Shown: positions 22,331 to 34,522 of the stretch, in pieces
How positions within the stretch are numbered: position 1 is the first letter of the stretch
Layout: every line of letters begins with the position of its first letter
The notes under the pieces: model-generated
The model's input: the letters and a program-made list of their open reading frames with translations, nothing else
What the model was told of the DNA's origin: nothing
Database searches by the model: none
Assembly: GCA_031002005.1 (NCBI GenBank)
Contig: CM061921.1
Location: forward strand, 120,992,597-121,056,596
Origin: Vandiemenella viatica
Taxonomy: Eukaryota; Arthropoda; Insecta; Orthoptera; Morabidae
Direction of reading: 5' to 3'
Length of the DNA: 64,000 bases
Program-made: the position numbers and the translations under genes

Positions 22331-23920
22331 TTGCAAAATAATTAAAATATATTTTATTTATGACAATATTTCATGCAAATTATTGAAAAGATCTTGACTT
22401 TGCATAGGTCATATGCTTGGTCACATTTACAATAAATCCTTAAGATGTATTTCCAAATACACTAAAATCTAATATTTAAAAATGAGGACTGACATGTATA
22501 GATGATTTCCACCCCTTTTCTTTGCTTCCTGGATTCTCAAAGAATTTTGAAAATGCCAAATAAAACATTCTACATACAGTACTATAATATTCTTTCTTCT
22601 TCATAGTATGGAATCCAAAAAAATCCACAGACATATCCATATGTTCTTTTTAAATGCCACATTTGAGGATTTGAATAGTAAAATATGCCATGTAGGAATT
22701 TTTTGATTTAAAAAGAAAGTATTTTTCCACGTTAACCTTGAATTAATATGGGGAAAATTGGAAAACGGTAGTACATGTACAAGAAAATGGTTTAACTCAT
22801 ATCTAAATAGCAAAAGTCTCCATTTTTCTAAAACAGTGAAAATGGTTCATCAGACTGGGAGAAAATACAAGATGACATCCCATAAGGCTCTATCCTAGGA
22901 CCCCATCTATTTTTATTGTACATTAATTATCTTCCTAAACTTAACTGGCAAGGCTAAGAGTGTCTTAACCTGACAGAAAAGTAAACACCAGACAGCAAAC
23001 TAGAAATACTCAGCAAAGTAATAAACTAGTTTAAGGCAAATTAACTAAATTTTAATAAAAAAAACATTATATTAAGTTTAAAACAAAAAAATATGTGCAC
23101 CAGGATTTACATATAATTTATAAAAATACCACTTAATATTGAAATATACAATATTTTCACACTCAAATTGATGATAAACTCAGTTAACAAGAACATATCA
23201 CAACACTACTGAAGAAGTTAAACAGTGCCACCTTTGCAATGATAATTTTTCAAACAGAAGATCTAGATTTAGCAAAGCCAGTGTTCTTCTATTTTTGTTC
23301 TGTAATGCCATATGGCATTTTTTGGGGAAAATCGTCAAAATTTTTTTAAAAAAAATCACAGTGTAGAAAAGAGCTATAAGGATAATGTGTATCTCAAAAA
23401 CAAGAACTTCTTGCAGACAGCTCTTTAAAAAGCCAAATATTCTAACAATTACTTCTTAGTATTTATATTCTCTCATTTTCTTACATCAAGTTCATAAGTA
23501 CACAATTTCACTACAAGAGACATAAATAATATCTACAAAACACAAATGTTGCTTTCATTAGTTAAAAGACGTGTTTATTATTCTGAGACATACCTATTGA
23601 ATAATCTTACCAAAATATTAAGTAGTTAGGAGATGGTAAAGATGTATTTAAAGAAAATCTTAGAGATTGTCTTACGGGAAACTTCTTCTACTCCATTCAA
23701 GTATTTGTACAAAAGATCTAAGTCTATCCAATAAGCGATTGCAAAATTCAGTTGTGAATCTTATTATTATTATTATTTTTTGTAACAAATAAAACTTTTT
23801 TTTTACTATGATTATTGTTCCTCTTACATATGTATATTTAACACATATCATGTTCCACATCCCAGAGTTTTTTTCTCAGCAGGGATGTAAGGAATAAAGG
23901 TAATAAATGAATAACTAAAC
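22331..23920 (+). mobile_element. LINE A copy 3, RT to 3' end
   Basis: Follows 59725-61380 of the plus copy: TTTCCAAATACACTAAAAT (22451/59788), GGATTCTCAAAGA.TTTT, the motif-B region CATCCCATAAGGCTCTATCCTAG (encodes a decayed IP.GS.LG), and the 3' tail with CATATCATGTTCCACATCCC and CTCAGCAGGGATG. Many indels; no frame is intact. Confidence 0.82.
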
Positions 23921-24029
23921 AAAAAATAATTAGAACAGTTTTAAAAACAATTAATGAAAGAGACAATAATTTAACAAATGACTAATTCACTTACAGTACA
24001 CAAATATTCAAATGCAATATGAAATATTA

Positions 24030-24450
24030 AATTTAATTTAAGATCCAAGATGGCATCTAGATGCACAATAGCTCAGAAGAACTATAGTAATTTACGGAAC
24101 AATTCACCACACTCACAAAGAAAAGACATGAAATTCTGTGGACATATAGCACAAATGGATTAGTCGTGACTGGCCAAGAAAATCTTCCACAGCATCGACA
24201 AACCCTAGAAAACCAAGCATGCTGGCTTGTATAAACCTAGAAGGACTTTGCAGAAGTCAACCTAGACCCACTGACCTTCACAGAGTATATTTAGACAATT
24301 AATTGCTTCACATTAATTTGTGCCTGAGATCCCAACAACAAAATATTTGAAACTCAGAAATGCATGCACACAAGAGAAACATTGAGCCCATAGCAAAAGG
24401 ATGAGGAGGGTTTTGGAAGATAAGAAGAACAACAAGAAGAAGAATAAGAA
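24030..24450 (+). mobile_element. LINE D fragment (C-terminal region)
   Basis: A frame reads KRRHEILWTYS-type then RDWPRKSSTAS and PRPTDLHRVYLDN, resembling the C-terminal RR..F.GH..R motif region of RTE- or R1-like LINE reverse transcriptases. It ends in an (AAG/AAGAAC)n-rich tail at 24415-24460. Weakly supported. Confidence 0.45.
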
Positions 24451-24893
24451 GAACATTGAAAATTACTGGTTCCACAAGCTCCTTGGTGGACTAAAAGACT
24501 AAATTATAAATATATATGTTCTAGTCAAAATTAGTTATTTACCACAGAACAAAATTTGCCAATAATATAGGACTATAAGGTAAATGTGAGAATACCTCTG
24601 AAATTACATATTATTTTTATCTGTAGGTAAGTTAGGAACTCGAATTAGCTTGAAGCATTTCTTATATATTATTATTATTTAATAATTATGGTTTGGAATT
24701 ATTTGAAAATTGGTATTAGGAAAGAAAGTCTCACTAACACTTTATTACATTTATTGTGAATCCAAAGTATGACAGAATGCTAAACATTTAAAACATTTAC
24801 TATCTCCTGTTAAAAGAAAGTAAATTTATATACTAGCCTAGCAATTTAAAGACAAGAAACAACATGAATTAACTGTGTATGACATAGCTTTCA

Positions 24894-25635
24894 TGAGGTG
24901 TGTGATAAAAGTAATGAGATTGGTAACAATGCGAGCCAACTGGCAACGCTGTTTTTACTGCACTGTGCTACACTGGTTTGTCCATCCCTTCCACATCCTC
25001 AGAACAGGTTTCAACTCAGCTAAACCAACACATTATTTTTGACAGTGTCATCAGAGAAGATATGTATTATGAAAATGGAACATCAGAATTTAGAGCAACG
25101 TTGTGCAATTAACTTTTGTTTTAAACTTGGGAGATCCGCTAGTGTTACCTTGTTACCTTTGAAAAGTTGGAACAGACCTATGGGGAACATTGCTTATCAA
25201 GAGCACAAGATATCCGCTGGCACAAATTAATTTTGAAGGCCAAGAACACGTTGAAGATCAACCTCGATCAGGGTGACAGTCAGCTTCAGAAACTGATGAA
25301 AATGTTGAGTGTCTGATGGCTCTTGTGAGATCATACCATCATTTAACAATAGGGATGTTGAGTGAACAGTTAAATTTAAACACTTTCTCCATACATCAAA
25401 TTTTGACAGATGATTTGGACATGCGAAAGGTTTGTGCCAAATACTCCGTAACACACAGCTTTTTTCCATCGGTGAATTTTACCTCAAAACAAATTCCTGT
25501 TGTTCCTCAACCCCCCTTAAAGAGTGGAAACAATGACTCCACGAGTGTATAACTGCCCAGGGGAACTATTTTTGTTTGGAAAAAATACTTTGGTAAGTAA
25601 ATAAATCAGTCTCATTACTTTTCTCACACACCTCA
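24894..25635 (+). mobile_element. Mariner with internal deletion
   Basis: 742 bp. Left end TGAGGTGTGTGATAAAAGTA and right end, reversed, TGAGGTGTGTGAGAAAAGTA. TA follows on the right (25636-25637); the left flank is CA, a likely mutated TA. Inside, frames show EQRCAINFCFKLGRSA and IHQILTDDLDMRKVCAKYSV (transposase N-terminus), and then CITAQGNYF (extreme C-terminus). The catalytic core between them is missing. It is dead but could have been moved by an intact relative. Confidence 0.9.
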
Positions 25636-25639
25636 TAAA

Positions 25640-26880
25640 TGACCTAATGGCGAATGACATGTTTGTTCTTCGAATAGGTTCAGTCTTCACTATTACAAGG
25701 TGCATTATATTATTGTGCACAGTGGTCAGCAGTTTTGTCACATCAGGTTTGAGATTGTCATTCCATATAAGTTGCTACCTGTGCCCCCTTGTTGTCAAGT
25801 GACTGCAGACATAAATGAGAGCAGAATTCACCAGTTTGTCTGCAGGTTTCTGGTTTCCTGTGACTGTGTTGCAGGCCATCCCCAACTCTCTATGCACTAC
25901 TGGACTCTTGGGCCCTGGAATAGCCACCTCACTCCAATCCCAAGACTTGGTCCAAAAATTGTTCTGCAACACTTTTGCTCCTCCACCAATCAAGGCTTGC
26001 TAGAAATTCACAAAGATGCTTGTCAATTTACATGGCTGGATGGTGCGAGATATCCTATTTAACTGCTATCTTCTCTGTCTTTTTAGTGTCGATAATTAAA
26101 AAAATCCTGGTCGGTCTTACCACTCCTTCCAGGTTCTTTGCAATCTCTTCTGTATTTGATAGCACGCTCTGGGCGATAAATGTGTGGCCCCAGGATGTCA
26201 CACACGTTTTTTGGCTATCACCTTGCAGATTAAATTAAATGTCTATGAAATCAAAGTATCTGTTGTTTTATAACAACTACTGTTTATTAACACTTAGAAT
26301 CAACTCAAATAATTACATTTCTCGCACTCATGAAGTCAAATACAAAAAAAAAGGCGCTTTATAACATTCATTAATCTCACCACCATTCTTCTTATATATA
26401 ATACGCATCTCTTTGGCTAAACTAACCATACAATTACAGCCTACCAACTTCAACACAACAAAACATATTATGAAAACTTTTTACACATACTGCTATACTG
26501 TATATCCTTGTATTAAAAACAATATATTCATACATTGCATAAAAACGTAGCCCCATAATTATTACTATTATTATTATTATTTCAATGTATGATGAAGTGG
26601 TATCTCACAACAGCTGTGGTTTCAAATATAATATAGATATTTTCTTAGAATTCCCGCTGGGAATGCATGGTCAGTCCCTGTGGTAATTAGATTATTGACG
26701 TGATTGTGACAAGTACAGTCCATAAAGAATCATTCTTGTTATGTGAAAATGTATAAGTACAACAAATACTAATCATCATTTGTGTTAATGTGATGGCTTA
26801 GTCAGTCAGTTGAATACTCATAACAAATTGTAGTGTCTTATTTACATAATGTTCTATTTAATTTAATTTCAGTTGTGATG
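25640..26880. other. Unclassified sequence with long non-coding-like frames
   Basis: Moderately GC-rich at 25690-26240 with overlapping frames on both strands (25700-26062 plus; 25993-25775 minus). The minus frame (WDWSEVAIPGPKSPVVHREL) might be LINE ORF1 sequence, but I cannot show it. 26240-26880 is AT-rich without features. Confidence 0.3.
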
Positions 26881-26889
26881 TACTACCAA

Positions 26890-27910
26890 GGCAATATTCC
26901 TACACCTCCACCTTCACAGGTACAGATTTTTTCTCATGACATATTTACACCTGCCCTTTATGAATTCCAACTTTAAATTCCTTCAGTGTTTTGGTAAACT
27001 GTACATTATTTCTCCTGGTAATTTATTTCACTCCCTGACTACATTACCTACAAAAGAAGTTTTTCTATTCCCTTTCCCCTGAACTGATGTGCCAGCTTAT
27101 GATTATGGTCATCTCTTCCCTTCCTTATCCTTCTACTAATATCCATCCATGAATTATCATGATTACAAGCCTTGAACAAACCAAACACTCTCTTCACCTA
27201 TCTTCTGTCTTCCAATGACCCCCTAACTAGCTCCTTCAGCATATTAGTTACTGATTGTGTTCTGTGGTAATTTCTGTATACAAATCTAGCTGCTCTCCTT
27301 TGTACTCCTTCCAACTCCTGAATTTGATACCCATAATGTGTGTTCCACACCACTCCACCATATCGAAGCAGTGGTCTGACAAAGGTTATGTAACCCTGTT
27401 ATCTCACTTCCCTGGTACATCCCCTCATCACCCTCTCCAATAAATGAATGATTTTTAAACCTCTTCCTACCACCTCCCAAATATATTCTACCCAACTGAG
27501 TTTACTATCAAAAGTTATGCCAAGATATTTACAGTTAGGAGCTACAACAAGCTATTAATTCCTTATTAATAATCATATAGAATCTTTACTTTTTCATCTG
27601 TTTACTTACTAAGCTGACTCTCCTTCACATTTATTTTCATTCCATGTTTAACTACCCAGCTAGATATTCTGTTCAGAACTTCTTGTAGCTGTTCACAGTC
27701 ATCATCTGTTTAAATAATTTTTTATAATATTATGTCATCTGCAAAAAATCTAACTTCTCACTTCAACTAATCAGTACAATGATTCATTAGAATAATGAAC
27801 AGCAATTGGTCCCTACACACTACTCTGAGGGTCTCGAAAATTAACTTTTACCTCTTTGATACTGCATTGTTGTAGACAGTAACCTTGCGACTCATGCATG
27901 TTCAAAATTT
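26890..27910 (-). mobile_element. LINE B, 3' end and RT C-terminal part
   Basis: Minus-strand match to 54700-55700: AACTTTAAATTCCTTCAGTG (tail), ATGATTATGGTCATCTCTTC (the DHDHK region), TTTGTACTCCTTCCAACTCC and TTTGATACCCATAATGTGTG. Continues into the motif-C region around 27700-27780 (CATCTGCAAAAAATCTAACT). 5' truncated. Confidence 0.8.
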
Positions 27911-30329
27911 CATACAATGTGCTTTCCTTGGCAGGTAAGAAGAATAAGCTGTCTTGTTAGACCATGCATTGGTGTGCTCCAATGCCGTACATTTTAACAG
28001 AGCTGTTACACTTGACTTGCTAAACTCCTAGTGTCGGGCTCACATGTCTACCACATAAACTGCTCAATATCAATTTATGGACTGGATTTTCACTGTTTGA
28101 GAAATTGTAACTCTTTTACTTACAGCAAGTTGTCCTATTGCAAATTGTAAATGATTTGAAAGGATATTATCATACTACTTAATACAAATATTTTTTTAAA
28201 CATGTTAGTTTAATACTACATTCTTAAATATCTTACCCTCATTAACATTAAATGAGTAACTGCAGTGAGAATAAGAAGCAGTACAGACACTAACTATTAG
28301 ATAAGACTTTACCAATAATACTGTAGCAAAACTCTGAGCAACATTGAACACAGCAGCAGCTTTATCAAAATATCTCTAGATACCAAGTTAACAGTAACAA
28401 ACAGTTTACAGTTTTCAAGTAATTCATATAATGAAAAACCAAAAGAACTACTAACTATTCACTGTGATTATTTGAATTTTACTCTTGGCTGATATAATAC
28501 AAAATGTTATGTTTGTTTTAAAATATCACCTTTGCCCACCATTCATTGTATAGATGTTATAATACAAGCTGAAACTTTATGACATTATGTTCCAAGTAAA
28601 TGCATTCCTCTGACATTTATGTTGTGTTAAGATTTCATATTTTGTGTTTCTGCTACATTAATAAATTTTGATATCTTTGGTTATGGGTATAACTCAAGTT
28701 ATAACAGCACAGAGTTGTGGAAAAAAGATTATAGAGATGGGCAAAACTATCAGAATGTTACATGAAATGATAAGGGCCCTTTCCAAATGGCATATAGTGG
28801 TGGAAAGGAGAGAAAGTGAGTAGGATGTTTGGGAACTGACAACAGGCTATAGGGAAAATATAGTTAACAGGATGAAGAAGCCAGAGTGAGGAGGGGAGGA
28901 TCCTAATGTAGATGTAGGAGTTTGTAAGGTACGGCAGGCCTTTAGGAATAGGGGCATGCATGGAAAAAATAGGATAAAAGTGTCTAGCAGGTTAGTAGTA
29001 GCCAAGGGAGAGTTGTAGGCCCTCTTCTGCAGGATAAGTTAGGCACAGGCTTCTAAGGCGCAAGTTTTTTCAAACCTAGTGCATATTATGTCAGGTAATA
29101 GAGAATATAGGTATATGTTCACTTTTTAGGTTTTTGTCTAAGGAGATTAGACTATTCATAATAAGGGAGCAATGTAAGATGATAAGTTGTGCTAAACCGT
29201 TCAGCCTTAACTCCAACCATATGCTGTTGCCTTTGGATATACACTTTGTGCTTTACTGAAACTCGACCACCACCTGACTTGATCTAACCCGAAATTAGGA
29301 AGGGTACATTGTCATTAAAAGTCACTTTTGCAATTGAAACTGTTAAACCATATATTCTTCAAAATTTTTTTATAAAGTCACAAACTGAGGCATCTAAAAT
29401 CATCACCAATGAATTTTAATAGCAGGAACAATCAACACATTCGAGACAGACCAACCTCACGACTCCTAAATGAATTTACAGTCACATGAGGTGTTCTAAT
29501 TTCGCCACATGCTAGCCTCAAAGTTCAACATGCCTGCCCGTACGTCTACTTCCGCCTAGCATCACACCCAATTAGCACCACAAAGTAGCGTTGTGACGCT
29601 CTAACTGGCCCCGAGACCAGCCTCAGGCTTCTGTTTATAGAAAAGCTCACATGAGAGCAGTCCCACGATCTGATCAAATGTAGTCTCTCAAGCTTGTGTA
29701 TTTCGTCATACTTGTGACCTTGGTGACTCAAAATATTCCTATTGATCTTAAATTTTGGCAGTAGCTGGGTTGATTAAAAAGTGTTAATTTTGATCCTTAT
29801 AAAAAATTTGTAGCTTTAATAGTTTGGCCGTAAATAATTATTTTCTTTTTAACTCAAAAAAACTGCTTCTAATTTCCACAATTTTGCAGCTACGAGACTG
29901 AAATAACTTTTATTTTCCATCTATTTGATTGCTCTTTCATTTGGTACCAAGAATGCCTTGTTTTCTATTTTCTAACACGTTGAACAAAAGATGAGCAAAA
30001 ATATTGTGCAATAATAAATTTCGACCCCGCAAATAACTACCTGACATCTATGAAATCTACTTTATATGATTCTACATGTTCAAGTTTGGAAGTAGTGTGA
30101 ATTTGAAGTCTCTACTTGCTTTCTTCAATTTATTATGAATTTGAAAGTAGACGCTGTCTCAGGATAGTGCAATAGCAAATACTGGCTTGTTCCGACATTT
30201 TCTCAAAACTGTAAAAATCTGATTTATGACTTGAATTATATAAACAATTGATTTTAAATGTGATATGCTATGCTATTAAATTTAATTCACTGTTCTGAGA
30301 CCAAATTTTGCTACACAGTAACAAAATTT
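27911..30329. other. Unclassified AT-rich intron sequence
   Basis: About 2.4 kb with only short frames. 28740-29060 is purine-rich on the plus strand; no family recognised. No Ig-like exon seen. Confidence 0.3.
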
Positions 30330-32300
30330 TTAGGTTACCTGACAGCAGGTAATAGTATTTATAGGAACACAAGCTATAGTATTGAAAGACCTGAGGAAAG
30401 TATAAAAGAAATAGCAGCATAACAGGGTTGAGCTCTTGCAGATCTTAAGTCACCTAGACTGGCCTCATGTTAGCCATGCTGTGCAGCATATGAACAAGTA
30501 CATGGAGGTGCCACTTTGGAAAAGCATTAGTTCTGTTGTAGGGGTTGTGTCTGTGGACACCACTGGTAGGTGGTGTTTTACTAGGCATGGCCTACACCTA
30601 AATAGAAGGGGCAATGTGGTACTTTGAGTTGTTAACTAAAGCTGTGAGGCAGCCCACTTCCAGTTACAATGGGGTTGGGATAGTCATATTTAGGTTAGAG
30701 GCTGCTGGTGAGTTGATAAAAATAGGTTGCCAAAAGGAAACTGAATGCAGATTTTCGAAGGCAAAAAATTAACGCTTGTGAAATAGTTAAAGCTGGCAAA
30801 ATAATCAGAGACAGGTTAGAAACTGGAAGGGGCACATTAACACTGAAAATATCACAAAGTCAGTTATATGACTCTTACTTGTGAACTGTAAATATATGGT
30901 GAACAGAGTAATAGAGGTTGGTAGGTATCTTAATGGAGATACACGAACCATATATATATAGGGGTATGGTCTTGGATAAAGGAAGGAGTGCTAGACCATC
31001 AGGTTTTTTCCCGATGGTTATAGAGTACCACAGAGATAGAGGAGCAACTGGTGAGGCAGTATTCTTATTTCTTATTGCTTAGCAATGACTACTATAGTTC
31101 ACTGGCATTTATACATCATTACCATGATTTTCTAGAGGTAGATTTCTAGGATGAAAAAAGGAAAAAAGTTATGGTGTTTGCTGCTTACTGCAGTGGAAGA
31201 ATCAATGAGGAATATGAGGCTATTGGGGCGAAACTAAAAAAATACTCTGATTTTAGAGGTGAGCACAGAATAATCATTATTGTTGTGGATTTAAATTAAC
31301 CAGGAGTCAGCTGGGAAGAAGTAAGATTACTAACATAATGGAGCAGAAATTTGCAGATACCTTAGTAAGGGAAGGAGGGTTCACACAAGAGATCATAAAA
31401 TGAGGGGGTCTCAAGTAACTGAAGGAGTAAGTGATTATGAGGCAGTTAGAGGGTTCAGTAGTAGGTACAGTTATAAAAAAGGACAAGGTCTGAAGACATA
31501 TTTAAGGTGAAGGTTCAATATATGGAAGGAAGACACAAGTCCAGTGAAGTGGTAACAGTTAAAGGAGATAATAAGAATGCTAAAATTAAATATATATAAT
31601 AACACACAATCTATATATTATAATTGGGAAGTTAGGAGGTTAAATAGGCAGGTAAAAAGAGAACAGAACTATGTTAAGAGACAGCAAGACAGAAGGGAAC
31701 ACTTGACAAAACTAAACAAGGAATAAATAGCAGCAAAGAAGGAATCTAAAGAGAGATTAATAAATAACATTATCAGTGCAGGAGGAGCAGTAAATGATAA
31801 CTCAAGAAATTTCTATAGCTATGTTAGTTAAGTTAGGGGATAGGAAGGTATTCTAACAATTGTGAATAAGGTTGGGGTACAGGTTACTGAGATTTTGAAA
31901 ATGGCAGAGATATTAGGGAATTGATTTGATGCAACCATTAGGTATTATGATACAAGAATGGTGTAAATCGGATAATGAGCTTGTCAGAACACTTAGAAAT
32001 AAGCAGACTACATAATTTGAAATTCATACTGATGATATTATGAAGGAACTATGAGAGCTAAAAAAGCATAAAGAAGCTAGTGTACCTAATATTGCTACAG
32101 ATATGTTACAGATAGCAGGATATGACAGTGAACATAATCTTGAAATGTTACATAGAGTGAGTCTGGACACTTGCTGTAAAACAGAGGACTGAAAAAGTGT
32201 TATAACTGAAACAGTCTACAAAAGAGTGGTGACAAATAGGGTTGAAAATTAGTGGCAAATCTGTTTGACATCAGTGGTAGGAAAATTGATGAAGAAATAA
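30330..32300 (+). mobile_element. LINE B, ORF1 esterase to RT, decayed
   Basis: Order of remnants: an ORF1 esterase end (30436-30627); endonuclease remnants (a GDFN-like VVDLN*PGVSWE near 31290 and VTEGVSDYEAV near 31430); an RPISL-like segment near 32260 (NRVEN then CLTSVVGKLMKK). All frames broken. This shows that LINE B, like LINE A, carried an SGNH-like ORF1. Confidence 0.75.
30436..30627 (+). pseudogene. LINE B ORF1, SGNH-esterase-like C-terminus
   Basis: An open stretch ending HLDWPHVSHAVQHMNKYMEV then DTTGRWCFTRHGLHLNRRGN. The last motif matches RDSYTRHGLHLNLSGK in LINE A ORF1 (39378-39896 minus) and is the block holding the catalytic His of SGNH hydrolases. The rest of the domain is decayed. 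In CR1-type elements this esterase domain sits in ORF1, and its role there is unclear. Confidence 0.65.
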
Positions 32301-32309
32301 ATATTTTTA

Positions 32310-32517
32310 TTTAGTAATTTTTAATTGTGATGGAGCTAATGCTCTGGTGGCAATTCCCCTAGACATCTAATTACCCCTTTTTATTTTTTAAAATTTTCAT
32401 TTATAGTTGGTGTAAAATTCCTCCGCCATTTACTTTTCCAATTTACAAATTTTAAGTTTAAATTCTTTAAGCATTTTTGTTAAATTATTCATCACTTCCA
32501 CTAAATATCCTCTGGAA
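32310..32517 (-). mobile_element. LINE B 3' tail fragment
   Basis: Minus-strand tail: TGTGATGGAGCTAATGCTC, GGCAATTCCCC, AAACTTTAAGTTTAAATTC-like block and AAATTATTCATCACTTCC, as at 54680-54820. Interrupted by the hAT-like element at 32518. Confidence 0.7.
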
Positions 32518-33377
32518 CAGTGCTTCTCAACCTGTGGTTCAGATGATCCACAGGCAGAATATCATAAATTTTGATACCATATTTGTACTATATAAGGCTG
32601 TATGCCCAACTTTTTAAAAGCCTTGAATATTTCAATGACAGGCAAAAATGTGGCATTTCCAGTATGAAGATTGAACAGCAATTATCTACAATTGTCTATT
32701 CATTTCCAGATGGCATCAGAGAGAGCGCCGTTTGTCTAGTTAATAAGTAAATGACGGTTTACTAATGGGTATGAGAAACCACAGTATGTTGTGGGATTGG
32801 TAACGTGTGTGGTGAAGTAAACAAAAATAAATGGTGTACGGTCTAGCTTCTTTTATTTTAATTTATGCATGTAGGCCGGTGGTATAGTGTAGCGTCCATC
32901 ATATAGTAACATTATTATTTATCTGGTTTGGTCTAATTAACATGTAATTAACTTTTAATAGTTCATTTGCATTTTCATATCTGCATTTTTATAGGAATTC
33001 GAAACATGGTTTTAGATTTATTATGTTATAATAATATATATATGAGATGTTAATAATATAGATAATAAATTTAGGCCCAGGGTGGAAGACTTTAAAGATA
33101 GAGGAAAAATTGCAGAGGAAAAGGGTCTGATTGAAGAAAAGCCAATCAGGAGGGTTTTCTCAGAGGAAGAAACAGTAAGAGTGAGCCAGGGAATGAAAGA
33201 GTACTGGCGACTGAGAAGGGAAACTCAGAAGAGGAAATGAAGTTGTGTAATCATCATCCCAAACAGCTGAAATGAAAAAAGGAAAAAATAAAATTTAGGA
33301 CCGTGTCAGTTAGAGGCCCGCAGCATTATTTTTGATAATTTAATGATACTCGGGTTGAAAAAGGTTTAGAAACGCTG
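32518..33377. mobile_element. hAT-like non-autonomous element
   Basis: 860 bp. Left end CAGTGCTTCTCAACCTGTGG and right end, reversed, CAGCGTTTCTAAACCTTTTTC, the widespread hAT terminal pattern CAGYG.TTCT.AACC. Flanking octamers CTCTGGAA and CCCTATAA match at 5 of 8 positions, so a diverged target duplication is possible. It interrupts LINE B. No transposase frame; 33080-33240 is purine-rich with short plus frames. Confidence 0.7.
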
Positions 33378-33482
33378 CCCTATAAGCTTTTTCAATGAGA
33401 GGAGGCGATATTGTTTCTATTTCTTAGTTCCTGTGAAGTAGAATTACATAAGTTTATGAATGCACAGAACAGGAATCAAAGG

Positions 33483-33830
33483 CAGTGTCGGATTAAGCAG
33501 GCACTCAACAATTTTGATTCCATCTGTTTTTTAAACTAATTATCTGTATTTTATAAGTAAAAAGAAAAGGTTTTGTAGATGACTAATAGAATTTATCATA
33601 TATTCTATTCAATTAACAAATAAATTTTACAATTTATAATATTTTGAAAATTACTTTTATTTATTTTACACTACAATAAAAAAAAAATTCATGCTTTTTG
33701 TGTTTCTTTGATTGTTTTATTTTGGATTATTTTATTTTTTATTATTTAGTGAAAAAAAAAATTTCAGGGGGCCTTCAAAAATCGGAGGCTCCAGGTTTCC
33801 TATTCCTTCCTATTGGGTAATCCAGCGCTG
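33483..33830. mobile_element. Possible hAT-like miniature element
   Basis: Ends CAGTGTCGGATTAAGC and, reversed, CAGCGCTGGATTACCC (12 of 16 match). 348 bp, AT-rich centre. Flanking octamers do not match, so the call rests on the ends alone. Confidence 0.45.
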
Positions 33831-34139
33831 CCTGTAGATCAACTTGTCAGTTTTTGGCTAATCACTCAATGTTTACCATTTGGTCAATTTTAAAGCATTT
33901 ATAATTGATTAATTTCGAAATCATTTCTTTAATCCGGCAGTAACAGCAGGAAATGAGACTTTCACATGTTGCAAATTTCTATGTTGCAAGATTCTTGTTT
34001 TACAGGCAACTTACACATCAATAATGATCAGTAAACCATTGAAAAATTTCATTGTAGGCACTACCTGAGCAAATCACTTTGGCAACCACTGCAATGAACA
34101 GTGACCTTATTGGGTACACAGATTAAAAAAATAAAATAA
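33831..34139. other. Unclassified AT-rich sequence
   Basis: About 0.3 kb; no repeat, frame or Ig-like exon recognised. Confidence 0.3.
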
Positions 34140-34522
34140 AGATTTATTATGATTATTGGGCGATGAACACTTCAAATATAAATATCTTGGCATAACATTT
34201 GATAATAAACTCAGGTGGGCAGGACACATTGGGCAGGTATCAGGAAAATGATTCAAAATCCTTTATTTTTGGAGAGAGTTATGAGGAGATGACTGAGAAC
34301 TGGGTTGCAACATGTTTGTCTGACTATAGCTTGAATTTGGTGGTATAGTATGGGACCCACAGGGGCTGGAGCAGGTGCAAGGCTGTTAGATTTGTATCTG
34401 GAAATTAACACAAAACACAATCAGTGACTGATATGTTAAGGAACTGCAACGGGATTCATTGGAACATAGAAGGGGGTGAAGAGAGTGCTGGGAGTGTACA
34501 AAGAAAGTATATAGCCCATGAG
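34140..34522 (+). mobile_element. LINE B C-terminal region, first of three pieces of one copy
   Basis: Matches 45460-45840 of the longest copy: AATATCTTGGCATAACATTTG, GATAATAAACTCA, GGGACCCAC, GATTCATTGGAA and GGGAGTGTACAAA. Breaks off at CCCATGAG and resumes at about 41240 and then at 42731, after removal of a DNA transposon, LINE A and LINE C. Confidence 0.8.

Noticed and set aside
25700..26062. 120-codon open frame as a gene
   Set aside because: No recognisable domain, another frame of similar length overlaps on the opposite strand, and no splice or promoter context supports it.
26875..26926. Exon-like stretch with TTTCAG acceptor and CACAG/GTACAG donor
   Set aside because: It lies at the start of a LINE B minus-strand tail and encodes no Ig-like sequence; an extra exon would also break the continuous Ig6 domain.
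28740..29060. Purine-rich block as a LINE linker
   Set aside because: No segment could be matched to LINE A or B copies elsewhere in the window.
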